DNA of 64,000 bases, from the NCBI GenBank assembly GCA_044463945.1, contig JBIQLW010000008.1:1-64000 (forward strand). Direction: 5' to 3'. Position 1 is the first letter of the stretch. Every line of letters starts with the position of its first letter. The notes below the pieces were generated by a model, which was given only the letters and a program-made list of their open reading frames with translations, was not told the DNA's origin and ran no database searches. Below, in pieces: positions 16,608 to 23,628 of the stretch. Position numbers and translations under genes: made by a program. Origin of the DNA: 62-47 sp044463945 (GTDB taxonomy: Bacteria > Pseudomonadota > Alphaproteobacteria > Rhizobiales > Xanthobacteraceae).

Positions 16608-17605
16608 GTCCAGGCGCCCCATCCCGCCAGATCGAGGCTGCCGATCAAATTGCGACTATCGGCGTGGCGCGCGTGCCCCAGCCAGGCGGCGAGGAATTTG
16701 CGCAAGCGCTCGTCGTCGCCGGCACGACGATAGGCTGCGATTTTCCGCCGCGCGCGGACAACGCTGTCGCGCCGTAACAGCTTGTGCGACGGCCAGATGC
16801 GATAGCCGAGAAAGTTCACGCCGCGGCTGACCGGCGCGACCTGCCACTTGGAGAAGCGCAGCCCGAGTTCGCGCGCGGCAAACCGCTCGATCTCATCTTT
16901 CAGGGCCCGCAGGTGGGCGCTGTCGCGACCGAGCACCACGACGTCGTCCATGTAGCGATACCAGAGCCGTTCGCCGAGCGCCTGTTGCAAGTGACGGTCG
17001 AGAGTCGCGCCGGCGTAGAGGTTCGCGAATATCTGCGACGTCAGGCTGCCGATCGACAGGCCGATACCCTCGCGCGGGACCATCGCCTCGATCAGCCGGC
17101 GCGTCGCCCGGCAACTGATCTTCGCCTCGATCAGACGCCACAGCACCGGCCGTTCGATCGACGCGAAGTAGGCCCGAAAGTCAGTCTTCAGGAAGTACAG
17201 CGCCGCGCCGGCGCGGGTTTCGCGCCGGAGGTCGCTCTGCAACAAGCGGACGCCGGCATGGGTACCCTTGCCCGGCCGGCAGGCGAATGCGCGCGGCAAC
17301 AGCGCGCGCTCGAAGATCGGCCCGATCACCAGGCAAAGCGCCTGCTGCGCCAACCGGTCGCGAAACGGCAGCGCCGAGATCAGCCGCCGTTTCGGGTCGA
17401 AAACGAAGAACTGGTGCGGCACGCCGGGCCGATAGGTCCCGTTCCGAATCTCGCGGGCCAGATCGGCCAGGTTGAGCGGGCCGAATTCCTTGAAGTCAAG
17501 ATAACCGGGCGTCAGACGCTTGCCGGCCGACGTCAGGCGCAGCGCAGCCTCCATGGTGCGCGGCGCTGTAATGCGGTCGATCAGGTTGCGGTAGCGTTTC
17601 GTCAT
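16604..17605 (-). CDS. Diversity-generating retroelement reverse transcriptase
   Basis: The 333-residue RT copies the template repeat RNA into mutagenised cDNA. Visible motifs are TDFRAYF (141-147, catalytic Asp), the retroelement-typical IGSLTSQIFANLY (185-197) and the catalytic YMDD (218-221), followed by GVNFLGYRIWPS. Length and the absence of maturase, endonuclease or retron-type extensions fit this family. ATG 17605 was chosen because sequence upstream of it is the template repeat, not protein. Order relative to neighbours (target, avd, template, RT) is the same as in Bordetella phage BPP-1. Confidence 0.95.
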   Translation of the reverse strand: MTKRYRNLIDRITAPRTMEAALRLTSAGKRLTPGYLDFKEFGPLNLADLAREIRNGTYRPGVPHQFFVFDPKRRLISALPFRDRLAQQALCLVIGPIFERALLPRAFACRPGKGTHAGVRLLQSDLRRETRAGAALYFLKTDFRAYFASIERPVLWRLIEAKISCRATRRLIEAMVPREGIGLSIGSLTSQIFANLYAGATLDRHLQQALGERLWYRYMDDVVVLGRDSAHLRALKDEIERFAARELGLRFSKWQVAPVSRGVNFLGYRIWPSHKLLRRDSVVRARRKIAAYRRAGDDERLRKFLAAWLGHARHADSRNLIGSLDLAGWGAWT

Positions 17606-17786
17606 GTGGTTCTCAATCGAATAGGAAGTGCCGGCCGCGGGTCTCGAACGGCGATGCCGCCTACGCCCCGCTCTGCCGGACCGCGCAATGTGTTCGCCGA
17701 AGCGGGACACACGGGCTGACCACCAGCCATGACTGCGTGTGGCCGGCCGGCGGGACCGTGATCCGCGCCGCGCCGTAAACCGATCG
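17606..17786 (-). other. Spacer between template repeat and reverse transcriptase
   Basis: These 181 bases do not encode a plausible protein. In studied systems of this class the RNA between template and RT gene folds, binds RT and Avd and primes cDNA synthesis, so this stretch is probably part of the functional template RNA. I did not find a simple single hairpin that explains it. Confidence 0.6.
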
Positions 17787-17907
17787 TCACTGCGGCCCCG
17801 AGCGCCCAGAGCAGCGTTCGAGTCGTCGGGCCAGTAGCCGACGTTCGCGTAACGCGAGCCGGCGTTCTCGCCGTGCCACCAGCGCCCGCCGAAGATCGAA
17901 GCGCGCG
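17787..17907 (-). repeat. Template repeat (TR) of the retroelement
   Basis: These 121 bases match the variable repeat at 18373-18493 (constant offset 586) with 9 substitutions and no gaps. The repeat begins 9 bases after the avd stop and lies on the RT side, where templates sit. On the transcribed (minus) strand it has 15 adenines, including three AAC codons; five of the 15 differ in the variable copy, all A to G. Four further differences fall at non-adenine bases, which is unusual. Confidence 0.85.
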
Positions 17908-17916
17908 CAGGCTGCA

Positions 17917-18318
17917 TCATTTCCCCGCCTGCCCCTTCCGGGCGGCAGCACCGCCCGAAACCAGTTTGCGTTGCCATGCGCCGAGCATCCGGCCCGGCTC
18001 GGCAAGCAGCGTCAGCGCGACCTCATGCTGCCGCGGCGTCAGAATCCGAACCGACGACTGCGCAAGAAAGCGAAGATACGAGCGCAGCGTCGCGAACTCG
18101 GCGTCGACGGCATAGAGGCGCGAGACCTGCCGCGACTTCGCAGCGTGGTAGAGACCGCCGATCGGGCCGAACAGCGCCGCAAGCACGGTGTCGCGAAGGA
18201 CACCGTGCTTGCGCGGGCTGGTCTGAAGGATCGGATACAGATAGTTCACGAAAGCCTCGTACTTTTCGACGATCGCCAGCGCTTCAACGGCTGAGTTGTC
18301 ATCGCGGACGATCGACAT
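17917..18318 (-). CDS. avd: Accessory variability determinant (Avd)
   Basis: The 133-residue protein is almost all helical and basic: SAVEALAIVEKYEAFVNYLY, then KHGVLRDTVLAALFGPIGGL and ATLRSYLRFLAQSSVRILTP, as expected for the four-helix Avd barrel of the 23S-intervening-sequence fold. Avd binds the RT and template RNA and is needed for mutagenic homing in BPP-1. It lies between the target gene and the template repeat, its standard place. The C-terminal KRK-type basic tail (KLVSGGAAARKGQAGK) fits nucleic acid binding. Confidence 0.92.
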   Translation of the reverse strand: MSIVRDDNSAVEALAIVEKYEAFVNYLYPILQTSPRKHGVLRDTVLAALFGPIGGLYHAAKSRQVSRLYAVDAEFATLRSYLRFLAQSSVRILTPRQHEVALTLLAEPGRMLGAWQRKLVSGGAAARKGQAGK

Positions 18319-18334
18319 GGCTGCGAGTTCACAG

Positions 18335-18354
18335 GGCGTCGCTGTCGCGACGCC
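18335..18354 (-). promoter_or_regulatory. Hairpin/cruciform site downstream of the variable repeat
   Basis: A perfect 8-bp GC-rich stem (18335-18342 with 18347-18354) closes a 4-base loop, GACA on the coding strand. It begins at the last base of the target gene's stop codon, 18 bases after the variable repeat. In BPP-1 and relatives, target recognition needs an 8-bp-stem, 4-base-loop hairpin just downstream of the variable repeat, with loop consensus GRNA; GACA fits. No such hairpin follows the template repeat. Confidence 0.85.
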
Positions 18355-19259
18355 TATCCAAGTTGCAGGTGATCACTGCGGCCCCGAGCGCCCAGAGCAA
18401 CGTTCGAGTCGTCGGGCCAGTCGCCGACGCCCGCGTAACGCGAGCCGGCGCCCTCGCCGTACCACCAGCTCCCGCCGAAGACCGAAGCGCGCGGCGTGTC
18501 GGGGTCGCTATCGTGGCCCCATACCCAAAGGTTTCCGCTCGCCTGCATCACACCCCACTTGCTGGTGCGCGCGGGATCGCATTGCGTGGTGACCGGATCG
18601 CCGTCGTGCGCGGTCATTTCCGTGACCCCATAGGCGGCGGCGAAGAATTCATCGAGCGCGAGAAGGCCCTTGCCGTGCATTTCCATCACGGCCATCGCGG
18701 CCGCATAGTCGAATCGCTTGTACTTGCTGCCGTCCTTGCCGCGCGGCGGATCGCGACCGTCCGCGATGGTGGCGCCGAACTTGCTGGTGCCATCGACGAC
18801 ATGATTGACCCCGAGCATGTAGATGTCACACCAGAACTTCCCGCGAGGGCCCTCAACGCAAGACATGCCGCGTGGATCGGGACAGGCCGGGCGAAAGTTG
18901 CGGTCCCACGCCGAATAAGGGTTGGCCGCCGGGATCGCGTCACCGCCGGCACGCGCCGGTGCATTGCCGCCGGGCGCGAAGTGGAAGCCGCCGAGCACGA
19001 GATCGCCGTCCGGAATTCCGTCGAGCGGCTGAATCTCGCCACCCGCTTGATCCACCAGCACCACATAATCGCGCCCGGCGACCAGCCCGACCTTAGGCAA
19101 TTCGAGGATCGTTTCTTCCGAGAAGCTGACACCCTTGAAGATGGTGCCGGCGCGGATCGCGATGACCTCGCGGTCCTTGACGATCAGGCAAGGTGAGGAT
19201 GCGTCGGCCTTGATAAGCACGCCGCCGCCGGCGTTCAACGTCTTGTCATGCACGTTCAT
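18354..19259 (-). CDS. Retroelement target: variable C-type-lectin/FGE-fold protein
   Basis: The 301-residue protein is the likely diversified ligand-binding protein. Residues about 1-100 form a beta-rich N-terminal domain. The C-terminal part has CLec/FGE-sulfatase features (IYMLGVNHVVDGTSKFGATI, GLLALDEFFAAAYGVTE, TSKWGVMQASGNLWVWG). The variable repeat encodes about residues 256-296, including FGGSWWYGEGAGSRYAG and ALGARGRSD, typical of variable-protein C termini. The gene lies first in the retroelement operon. By analogy with Mtd of BPP-1 it would bind cell-surface receptors at the tail tip, but no attachment to the tail is shown. Confidence 0.92.
   Translation of the reverse strand: MNVHDKTLNAGGGVLIKADASSPCLIVKDREVIAIRAGTIFKGVSFSEETILELPKVGLVAGRDYVVLVDQAGGEIQPLDGIPDGDLVLGGFHFAPGGNAPARAGGDAIPAANPYSAWDRNFRPACPDPRGMSCVEGPRGKFWCDIYMLGVNHVVDGTSKFGATIADGRDPPRGKDGSKYKRFDYAAAMAVMEMHGKGLLALDEFFAAAYGVTEMTAHDGDPVTTQCDPARTSKWGVMQASGNLWVWGHDSDPDTPRASVFGGSWWYGEGAGSRYAGVGDWPDDSNVALGARGRSDHLQLG
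18373..18493 (-). repeat. Variable repeat (VR) of the retroelement
   Basis: This is the 121-bp partner of the template repeat, at the 3' end of the target gene. Differences (template to variable, coding strand): ATC to GTC, CGC to AGC, CAC to TAC, AAC to GGC twice, TAC to GAC and GCT to GTT. All nine base changes are at codon positions 1 or 2 and all seven altered codons change the amino acid. The last 27 bases (18373-18399), before the final difference at 18400, are identical in both copies and would serve as the initiation-of-mutagenic-homology region. Confidence 0.9.
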
Positions 19260-19262
19260 GTT

Positions 19263-19454
19263 TCACGTCTCCATCAACTGCCGGCTGCCCGCCGGCGGGG
19301 ATTGGTTGAAAAGGGAGTTTGGATCGCCGTCCGCGCGCTTCACTTCCTCGAGCAGCGAAATCGCGACGTCGATCGGATGGGTTTTCGCGTCTGCTCCCGC
19401 GAGGGAGTGTACAATTCCTGCGCAAATGCCCGCGGTCTGCACCAAGGCGCCCAT
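19263..19454 (-). CDS. Small hypothetical protein upstream of the retroelement target
   Basis: The 63-residue protein starts at ATG 19454, overlapping the TGA of the methylase gene, and ends 3 bases before the target gene start. It has an alanine-rich N terminus (ALVQTAGICAGIVHSLAGAD) and a predicted helix (AISLLEEVKRAD). Tight coupling suggests a shared transcript with the target gene. Function not recognised. Confidence 0.6.
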   Translation of the reverse strand: MGALVQTAGICAGIVHSLAGADAKTHPIDVAISLLEEVKRADGDPNSLFNQSPPAGSRQLMET

Positions 19455-20554
19455 CACGCAGCCTCCTCCTCGCGCAGGCGACTGCGCACTGGATGGGCGG
19501 TGAAGCGTTCGATGTCATCGGCCCTGGTCAGACCCTTGCGACAGCCCGGCGGAATCCAGAACGGCGGGCGCGGCTTGATGTCCGTGAGCCACAACAGCCA
19601 GCAGTAGGCTGTCGCGGTGTCCGCCTCCGGGTCCCAGCGGCCTTTTACCAGCGGGACACGCTCGACGAAGAAGGCGCACAGCGTCGGCGGATCGTCACGA
19701 AACAGCCGCTCATAGCGCTCGATGCCTTCAACTGTCCATTGCGACCGGAAGAACATCGCGACGTTCGGCGCCAGCTCACGCGCGCGCAAGACGAACTCGA
19801 TCGCGGCATCGCCGAACGGCGGGTTGGTAACGATCCAGTCCACGATCGGCGCGCCGGCCACGGATGAGCCGAGAAAGTCGCCGCGCGCGGCGGCGTAGCC
19901 ATAATCGTGAATATCGCTGGCATGCACGATCGAGAAGTACTCACGGAGAACCTCCGCGATGTGCCCCTCGCCGCAGGCCGGCTCCCACGCGCTCTCAAAT
20001 GGCAGGTCGAGCGACAGCGACGCCACGGCGTGCTCGAACAGCGCGCGCGTCGCCCAGGGCGGCGTCGGGAAGTAGTCGAGTGAATCGTCCGGCTCCGCCC
20101 TGGAGCCCATGATGGCCCGCGCTCCACCGATCGGTGCAGCCTCGACGATCTTTGCACGCCCCGAGATCACGCGCTCGCGCGTGGCCTGCACCGCGCTCTC
20201 GAAGTCGACGTCGGACAACGCCGCCTGCTTCTGCGCCGACGCCGACAGACGTTTGTCGACGCCGATTTCCTCCAACGTCGCCGGCACGTCGTCAGGCTTC
20301 GCCTCGGCCGCGAGCTTCCGGCGGCCGCGCTCGACAAGCTGTCCTGCCTCTTTCGCCGCGGCCAGCAGTACGCCAAGCCGGCGTTCGGCGCGGAGCTGGA
20401 ATTCCGATGCATCGGCCAGCAGCGCCCGATCGCGAATCTGGCGGGCATAGAGCTTGACGTGGGCCAGCTCGTCGCGGATCGAGAGCACTTCCTCGACCTT
20501 GGTCGCTTCCGCCAGCGCCGCCCGCGCGCGCTCGTATTGCGCCAGCATCGTCAT
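19454..20554 (-). CDS. Phage DNA N6-adenine methyltransferase
   Basis: The 366-residue protein has a helical N-terminal part (residues 1-145, with HVKLYARQIRDRALLADASE) and a methyltransferase part with SAM motif EPACGEGHIA (191-200) and catalytic NPPF (244-247). ATG 20554 overlaps the TGA of the regulator gene (ATGA). No restriction subunit is nearby, so it is an orphan modification enzyme, the second in the element. It may modify phage DNA or protect it against host restriction. Confidence 0.85.
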   Translation of the reverse strand: MTMLAQYERARAALAEATKVEEVLSIRDELAHVKLYARQIRDRALLADASEFQLRAERRLGVLLAAAKEAGQLVERGRRKLAAEAKPDDVPATLEEIGVDKRLSASAQKQAALSDVDFESAVQATRERVISGRAKIVEAAPIGGARAIMGSRAEPDDSLDYFPTPPWATRALFEHAVASLSLDLPFESAWEPACGEGHIAEVLREYFSIVHASDIHDYGYAAARGDFLGSSVAGAPIVDWIVTNPPFGDAAIEFVLRARELAPNVAMFFRSQWTVEGIERYERLFRDDPPTLCAFFVERVPLVKGRWDPEADTATAYCWLLWLTDIKPRPPFWIPPGCRKGLTRADDIERFTAHPVRSRLREEEAA

Positions 20555-20928
20555 GCGGAGCCCGCCTTCAGCATGCTGGTGATGATCGCCCGGCTGGCAG
20601 GCGGCATGGCGAAGCCACGGCCCCAGACCGTCTTGATTTCGATGCCGAACGGCTTCAGCTTTCGACGCATCTTGCAAATCCAGACGTCGACGATCTTGAT
20701 TTCGGCTTCGTCCTGCTCATGCATGTAAAGCGCCTCCAGCATGAGCGACTTCGTCACCATTTCGTTTTTCGCGAGCAGGCCGCAGATGACCGCTTCGCTG
20801 CGCGTGAGGCCGAACTCGAGCGGACAGTCGAGAGAAAGACCGGTAATCTCCTCGAGCACGCAGACGCGGTGCTGCAGTTCCTCGATCCGCCGCTCGAGCG
20901 CCTGGACATAGTCGTCGCGCAGCGTCAC
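20551..20928 (-). CDS. OmpR/CtrA-type winged-helix regulator
   Basis: The 125-residue protein has an N-terminal coiled coil (ALERRIEELQHRVCVLEEI) and a winged-helix domain of the OmpR/PhoB type (LTRSEAVICGLLAKNEMVTK, IKIVDVWICKMRRKLKPFG, TVWGRGFAM). There is no receiver domain. It sits near the start of the leftward block and could act as the late-gene activator or connect the element to host CtrA-type control. That role is inferred from position. Confidence 0.7.
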   Translation of the reverse strand: MTLRDDYVQALERRIEELQHRVCVLEEITGLSLDCPLEFGLTRSEAVICGLLAKNEMVTKSLMLEALYMHEQDEAEIKIVDVWICKMRRKLKPFGIEIKTVWGRGFAMPPASRAIITSMLKAGSA

Positions 20929-20931
20929 GAC

Positions 20932-21912
20932 TCATGCCCCCCCCCCTGCGATCCGGGCGAGCCACCGATCCTTCAGGCATCGCCACAACGGCACCCGGTT
21001 CAGGCGCGCATCGGCAACCGCGCGGGCGACACCTGCGTTGCCTTCGATCACAATCGCGGCCGTCAGTTCGTCCAGGTCGATCTCCGGACGTTCCTCGCAA
21101 ACGATCTTGTCGACCGCGATGATCTCGGATGCGCCGATCGGCGCGCGCCGTGCCTTGACCAGACATTGCAAAACCTTGCGCGCGCGCATCACGCCGCGCC
21201 GGCGCACCAGGCTGCGCACCACGCCGACCGCGGCGGTGTCGCCTTCCGCAATCGCCGACGACGGTGAGATCACGCGAATCCGCACCCCGGCGCGCCGGCA
21301 GACATTGGCGACGTCCTGAGCGTCCGGGTCGCCCGACGCCAGCAGCGCGCGATAGATATCGATCGACGACACGGTGACGCGGTCGGTGTTGTGGCCGACG
21401 AAGGCCCGCGCGCGTTCGTCCAGGCTGTCGGCCGCAACGACAAAGACCGGTATCTCGGCAAGGCCGATGGTCGCCGCCGCGATCGCCGTATGTTGTCCGT
21501 CGATGATGTGCAGCGAGGCCGGTCCCGTCCGGACCACGATCGGCGGCTTCATCCGGCTCCAACTGAATTCACTGACCATCCGCCTGATCAGCCGCAGCGA
21601 GCGCTCGGACAGGTCGCGCTGATAGGTGCCGTCCACCAGGAGCGCCGTAGGCGCCACCCATTCGAGCGACGGCCTTTCGCCGGTGACGGCCGCCGGCTTC
21701 GCCCTCGCGGCGGTGAACATCTCCAGCGCATACGCCTCGTTGCCCACGCCTTCCTGAAAAGTCTGCGCTTCAGCCTGCGCCACCATCGTGTCCGCGAGTT
21801 GCAGCAGCTTCGCCGCGTTCGGCTTCTGACCAAGCATCAGCACCAGCAGCGACTCCACGGCCAGCAAACGGCCGGGAAGTTGCGTGTTCAGATTGTCGAG
21901 CGGGTTCGTCAT
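20932..21912 (-). CDS. ParB/sulfiredoxin-fold protein
   Basis: The 326-residue protein contains a ParB-like nuclease/ATPase-fold core: TYQRDLSERSLRLIRRMV, PPIVVRTGPASLHIIDGQHT (DGQH at 138-141) and the RAFVGHNTDRVTVSSID stretch. Proteins of this kind are common in phages of this bacterial group, usually of unknown function. It is the first gene of the leftward block and faces an early gene across an intergenic region with two direct repeats. Confidence 0.7.
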   Translation of the reverse strand: MTNPLDNLNTQLPGRLLAVESLLVLMLGQKPNAAKLLQLADTMVAQAEAQTFQEGVGNEAYALEMFTAARAKPAAVTGERPSLEWVAPTALLVDGTYQRDLSERSLRLIRRMVSEFSWSRMKPPIVVRTGPASLHIIDGQHTAIAAATIGLAEIPVFVVAADSLDERARAFVGHNTDRVTVSSIDIYRALLASGDPDAQDVANVCRRAGVRIRVISPSSAIAEGDTAAVGVVRSLVRRRGVMRARKVLQCLVKARRAPIGASEIIAVDKIVCEERPEIDLDELTAAIVIEGNAGVARAVADARLNRVPLWRCLKDRWLARIAGGGA

Positions 21913-21988
21913 TGGGTTTCGTCTTTCGTGCGGGGGTTCCGATGAACGCGAAGGTACGCCGGCCGTCGGCGCCGAGCAAAAAACGGCG

Positions 21989-22026
21989 TTGCCCCGAGGG
22001 GAATCAGAATTGCCCCGAGGGGAATC
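21989..22026 (+). repeat. Two 17-bp direct repeats, 21 bp apart, in the divergent intergenic region
   Basis: TTGCCCCGAGGGGAATC occurs at 21989-22005 and again at 22010-22026. Each copy contains CCCC-GA-GGGG. A 21-bp period puts both on the same DNA face. They lie between the divergent ParB-like gene (start 21912) and the gene at 22041, where operators are expected. They would be coding (CPEGNQN/CPEGNRI) if the right-hand gene started at 21942 instead. Confidence 0.6.
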
Positions 22027-22040
22027 GGATTTCTCCAGTC

Positions 22041-22322
22041 ATGCAAAAAATGCGGGGCTCGCTGAAGCATGTTAAGGCCGCGCAGGAACTCATGTTTTTG
22101 ACCGGTCAGCCGCTTTCGATCTGCCAGAAAGTGCTCTGCGGACAGCGAATTGAAAATCGCGAAATGCTGGCCGCTTTTTTTCGGTCGCGGCTGATCGTTC
22201 CGGCGATCATCGGCCTCACCGAAGGGGTCACCGATCCCGACGCAAAGGCCATTCGGAGGTTCGCCCAGAAGCTTGAACTGAAGCGCCAGCTCGCAGCCCT
22301 CGACCAGGAGGACGGCGAATGA
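22041..22322 (+). CDS. Hypothetical early protein, possible DNA-binding
   Basis: The 93-residue protein has helical sequence (VKAAQELMFLTGQPLSICQK and DPDAKAIRRFAQKLELKRQL). An alternative ATG at 21942 would add 33 residues including the direct repeats. It is the first rightward gene and its stop overlaps the next start (ATGA). I do not recognise the family. Confidence 0.55.
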   Translation: MQKMRGSLKHVKAAQELMFLTGQPLSICQKVLCGQRIENREMLAAFFRSRLIVPAIIGLTEGVTDPDAKAIRRFAQKLELKRQLAALDQEDGE

Positions 22323-22561
22323 TCGTCGCGCTCAGAATCGTCATCGCCGTCCTTCTCGTCTTCGTCGCGCTTTGCCTGGCGTGCGCGCTCTGGTTCGGCC
22401 GCCGGCGTGAGCTGCGGCCCGGACCCTATTCGTCGCCGTTCGGCGACGTTCCCCACGTCATTCCGCCGGAGTTGCCCTCCGCCCGGAAGCGGGCGGCCGG
22501 CGTCTTTCCATCCCCTCGGGCGCCGGCCGCCCGCGCTTTCCGCCGGAGGCACCATGGCTGA
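22319..22561 (+). CDS. Small single-span membrane protein
   Basis: The 80-residue protein starts with one strong membrane segment (IVALRIVIAVLLVFVALCLA), followed by a basic, proline-rich tail. Its start overlaps the upstream stop and its end overlaps the next start by 8 bases, so it lies in a compact operon. Function unknown. Confidence 0.55.
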   Translation: MIVALRIVIAVLLVFVALCLACALWFGRRRELRPGPYSSPFGDVPHVIPPELPSARKRAAGVFPSPRAPAARAFRRRHHG

Positions 22562-22898
22562 CGCCGGCTTCACGTCGCTCGACTCCTTGAATTTTCTGGC
22601 CGGCAAGGCGGTCGCGAGTGCGACCGCGTTCCTCGGCGGCCGAAGCAGTTCGGCGCGGTTGGCGACAGAAGCCGACCAGTTGCTGCTCGACATGCTGGCG
22701 ATCCCAACACACCCGCCGCATCCTGCGGCCTTCAACCTCAGCGATCCTGCGCGGCTGCTCATCATCACGCTCATGCGGATCGCGCGCTGCAGCGACGAGT
22801 GGCGGCTCGCGCGCTGGGAGATGATCGCCGGCGCACTGGTCGAACTGGTGCGGCGCGAGTCCAACGCGCTGCGCGACAGCGGAGGCTTAAGCGCATGA
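22554..22898 (+). CDS. Hypothetical early protein
   Basis: The 114-residue protein starts at ATG 22554, preceded by a GGAGG site. It is predicted mostly helical (GFTSLDSLNFLAGKAVASAT, LLIITLMRIARCSDEWRLAR). It overlaps both neighbours slightly. No motif is recognised. Confidence 0.6.
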   Translation: MADAGFTSLDSLNFLAGKAVASATAFLGGRSSSARLATEADQLLLDMLAIPTHPPHPAAFNLSDPARLLIITLMRIARCSDEWRLARWEMIAGALVELVRRESNALRDSGGLSA

Positions 22899-22999
22899 GG
22901 CCGCTTTCGCAGACGCTCAGCAACATGATCGTCCTGGTCGAGGAGATCGTCGCGCGGCCGCTACTCGAACCCACAATTGCCTCAGATAAGAGACGCTGA
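22895..22999 (+). CDS. Very short hypothetical protein (34 residues)
   Basis: The ATG overlaps the preceding TGA (ATGA). The peptide is RPLSQTLSNMIVLVEEIVAR plus PLLEPTIASDKRR. It is supported only by tight coupling and a plausible amphipathic helix. Confidence 0.4.
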   Translation: MRPLSQTLSNMIVLVEEIVARPLLEPTIASDKRR

Positions 23000-23007
23000 G
23001 GCACGCA

Positions 23008-23298
23008 ATGACAGCGCATGCGAGGGAAACGCATTTTACCGAATTGATCGACCCGGCCGTGGTGGCCGATACGTTTGTGGAGGGGATCGGCGAGATCGAA
23101 ACGATCGGCGAGAACTGTGTACGGGTGACGCTCTATGCGTCGCGCAGCATCGGCCGCGGCCAACGCGAGCGCATCGTGGTGGCGCGCCTGGTGCTCACGG
23201 AACAAATCTTCCAGCGAAGCTTGCGACAATGCACCGTGTTCTTGTCCGGCGAGGCCGCGCTGGACGAAGAAACGACCGTCGAGGGAGCTTGCCACTGA
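23008..23298 (+). CDS. Hypothetical early protein
   Basis: The 96-residue protein begins MTAHARETHFTELIDPAVVA and has beta-strand-rich sequence (GENCVRVTLYASRSIGRGQR, ERIVVARLVLTEQIFQRSL). It ends 3 bases before the converging repressor gene. The composition is coding-like and similar to small proteins seen in related prophages; the role is unknown. Confidence 0.6.
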   Translation: MTAHARETHFTELIDPAVVADTFVEGIGEIETIGENCVRVTLYASRSIGRGQRERIVVARLVLTEQIFQRSLRQCTVFLSGEAALDEETTVEGACH

Positions 23299-23300
23299 CA

Positions 23301-23531
23301 TTATGCGGCCTCCCCGTCGAACAACGTGGCAAGGTCCGGTCGAAGCTCGCGCGCCGGGATGCCAGTCACTTCGACCACGCGCGGCAGAATGTCGGTGTCG
23401 ATCTTGCGCTTCCCGTTTTCCCAGCGATTGATCGCTTCGCGGCTTACCGACAGTTCACGCCCCAAATCCCCCTGCGATTTGGGCGGTATGAAGCTATTTC
23501 GGTACACGGTGAGAGGGTGCGGCTCGCTCAT
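23301..23531 (-). CDS. XRE-family regulator (Cro/CI-like)
   Basis: The 76-residue protein contains a helix-turn-helix of the XRE type: KSQGDLGRELSVSREAINRW followed by ENGKRKIDTDILPRV. It points away from a second XRE gene and operator O1 (23542-23560) lies 11 bases before its start codon. The divergent pair with operators between looks like the lysogeny switch; which one is the repressor cannot be read from sequence. Confidence 0.8.
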   Translation of the reverse strand: MSEPHPLTVYRNSFIPPKSQGDLGRELSVSREAINRWENGKRKIDTDILPRVVEVTGIPARELRPDLATLFDGEAA

Positions 23532-23541
23532 GACCGCGATG

Positions 23542-23560
23542 AGTAACCGATTCGGTCACT
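23542..23560. promoter_or_regulatory. Operator O1 (AGTRACC-N5-GGTYACT)
   Basis: AGTAACC-GATTC-GGTCACT is an imperfect palindrome (6 of 7 arm positions pair) in the divergent region between the two XRE genes. The same motif occurs at 23969-23987 and 24005-24023, so it is probably the binding site of one of these regulators. Confidence 0.75.
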
Positions 23561-23628
23561 TTTTGGGAAGCGGAAATGTGACCGTTGCGGCCCCTGCGCT
23601 CCGGCCCGTCCACAAGTACGATGGCAGC

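Noticed and set aside
16604..17605. RT as part of a group II intron or retron
   Set aside because: No intron RNA domains, maturase X or endonuclease region and no retron msr/msd; avd and a template/variable repeat pair are present instead.
17606..17977. N-terminal extension of the reverse transcriptase frame up to 17977
   Set aside because: The extension reads through the template repeat and spacer, is arginine-rich and overlaps the end of avd; the RT proper starts at ATG 17605.
22106..22864. Minus-strand frame of 252 codons opposite the early genes
   Set aside because: Serine- and arginine-rich, no motif, and opposed to three tightly coupled small genes.
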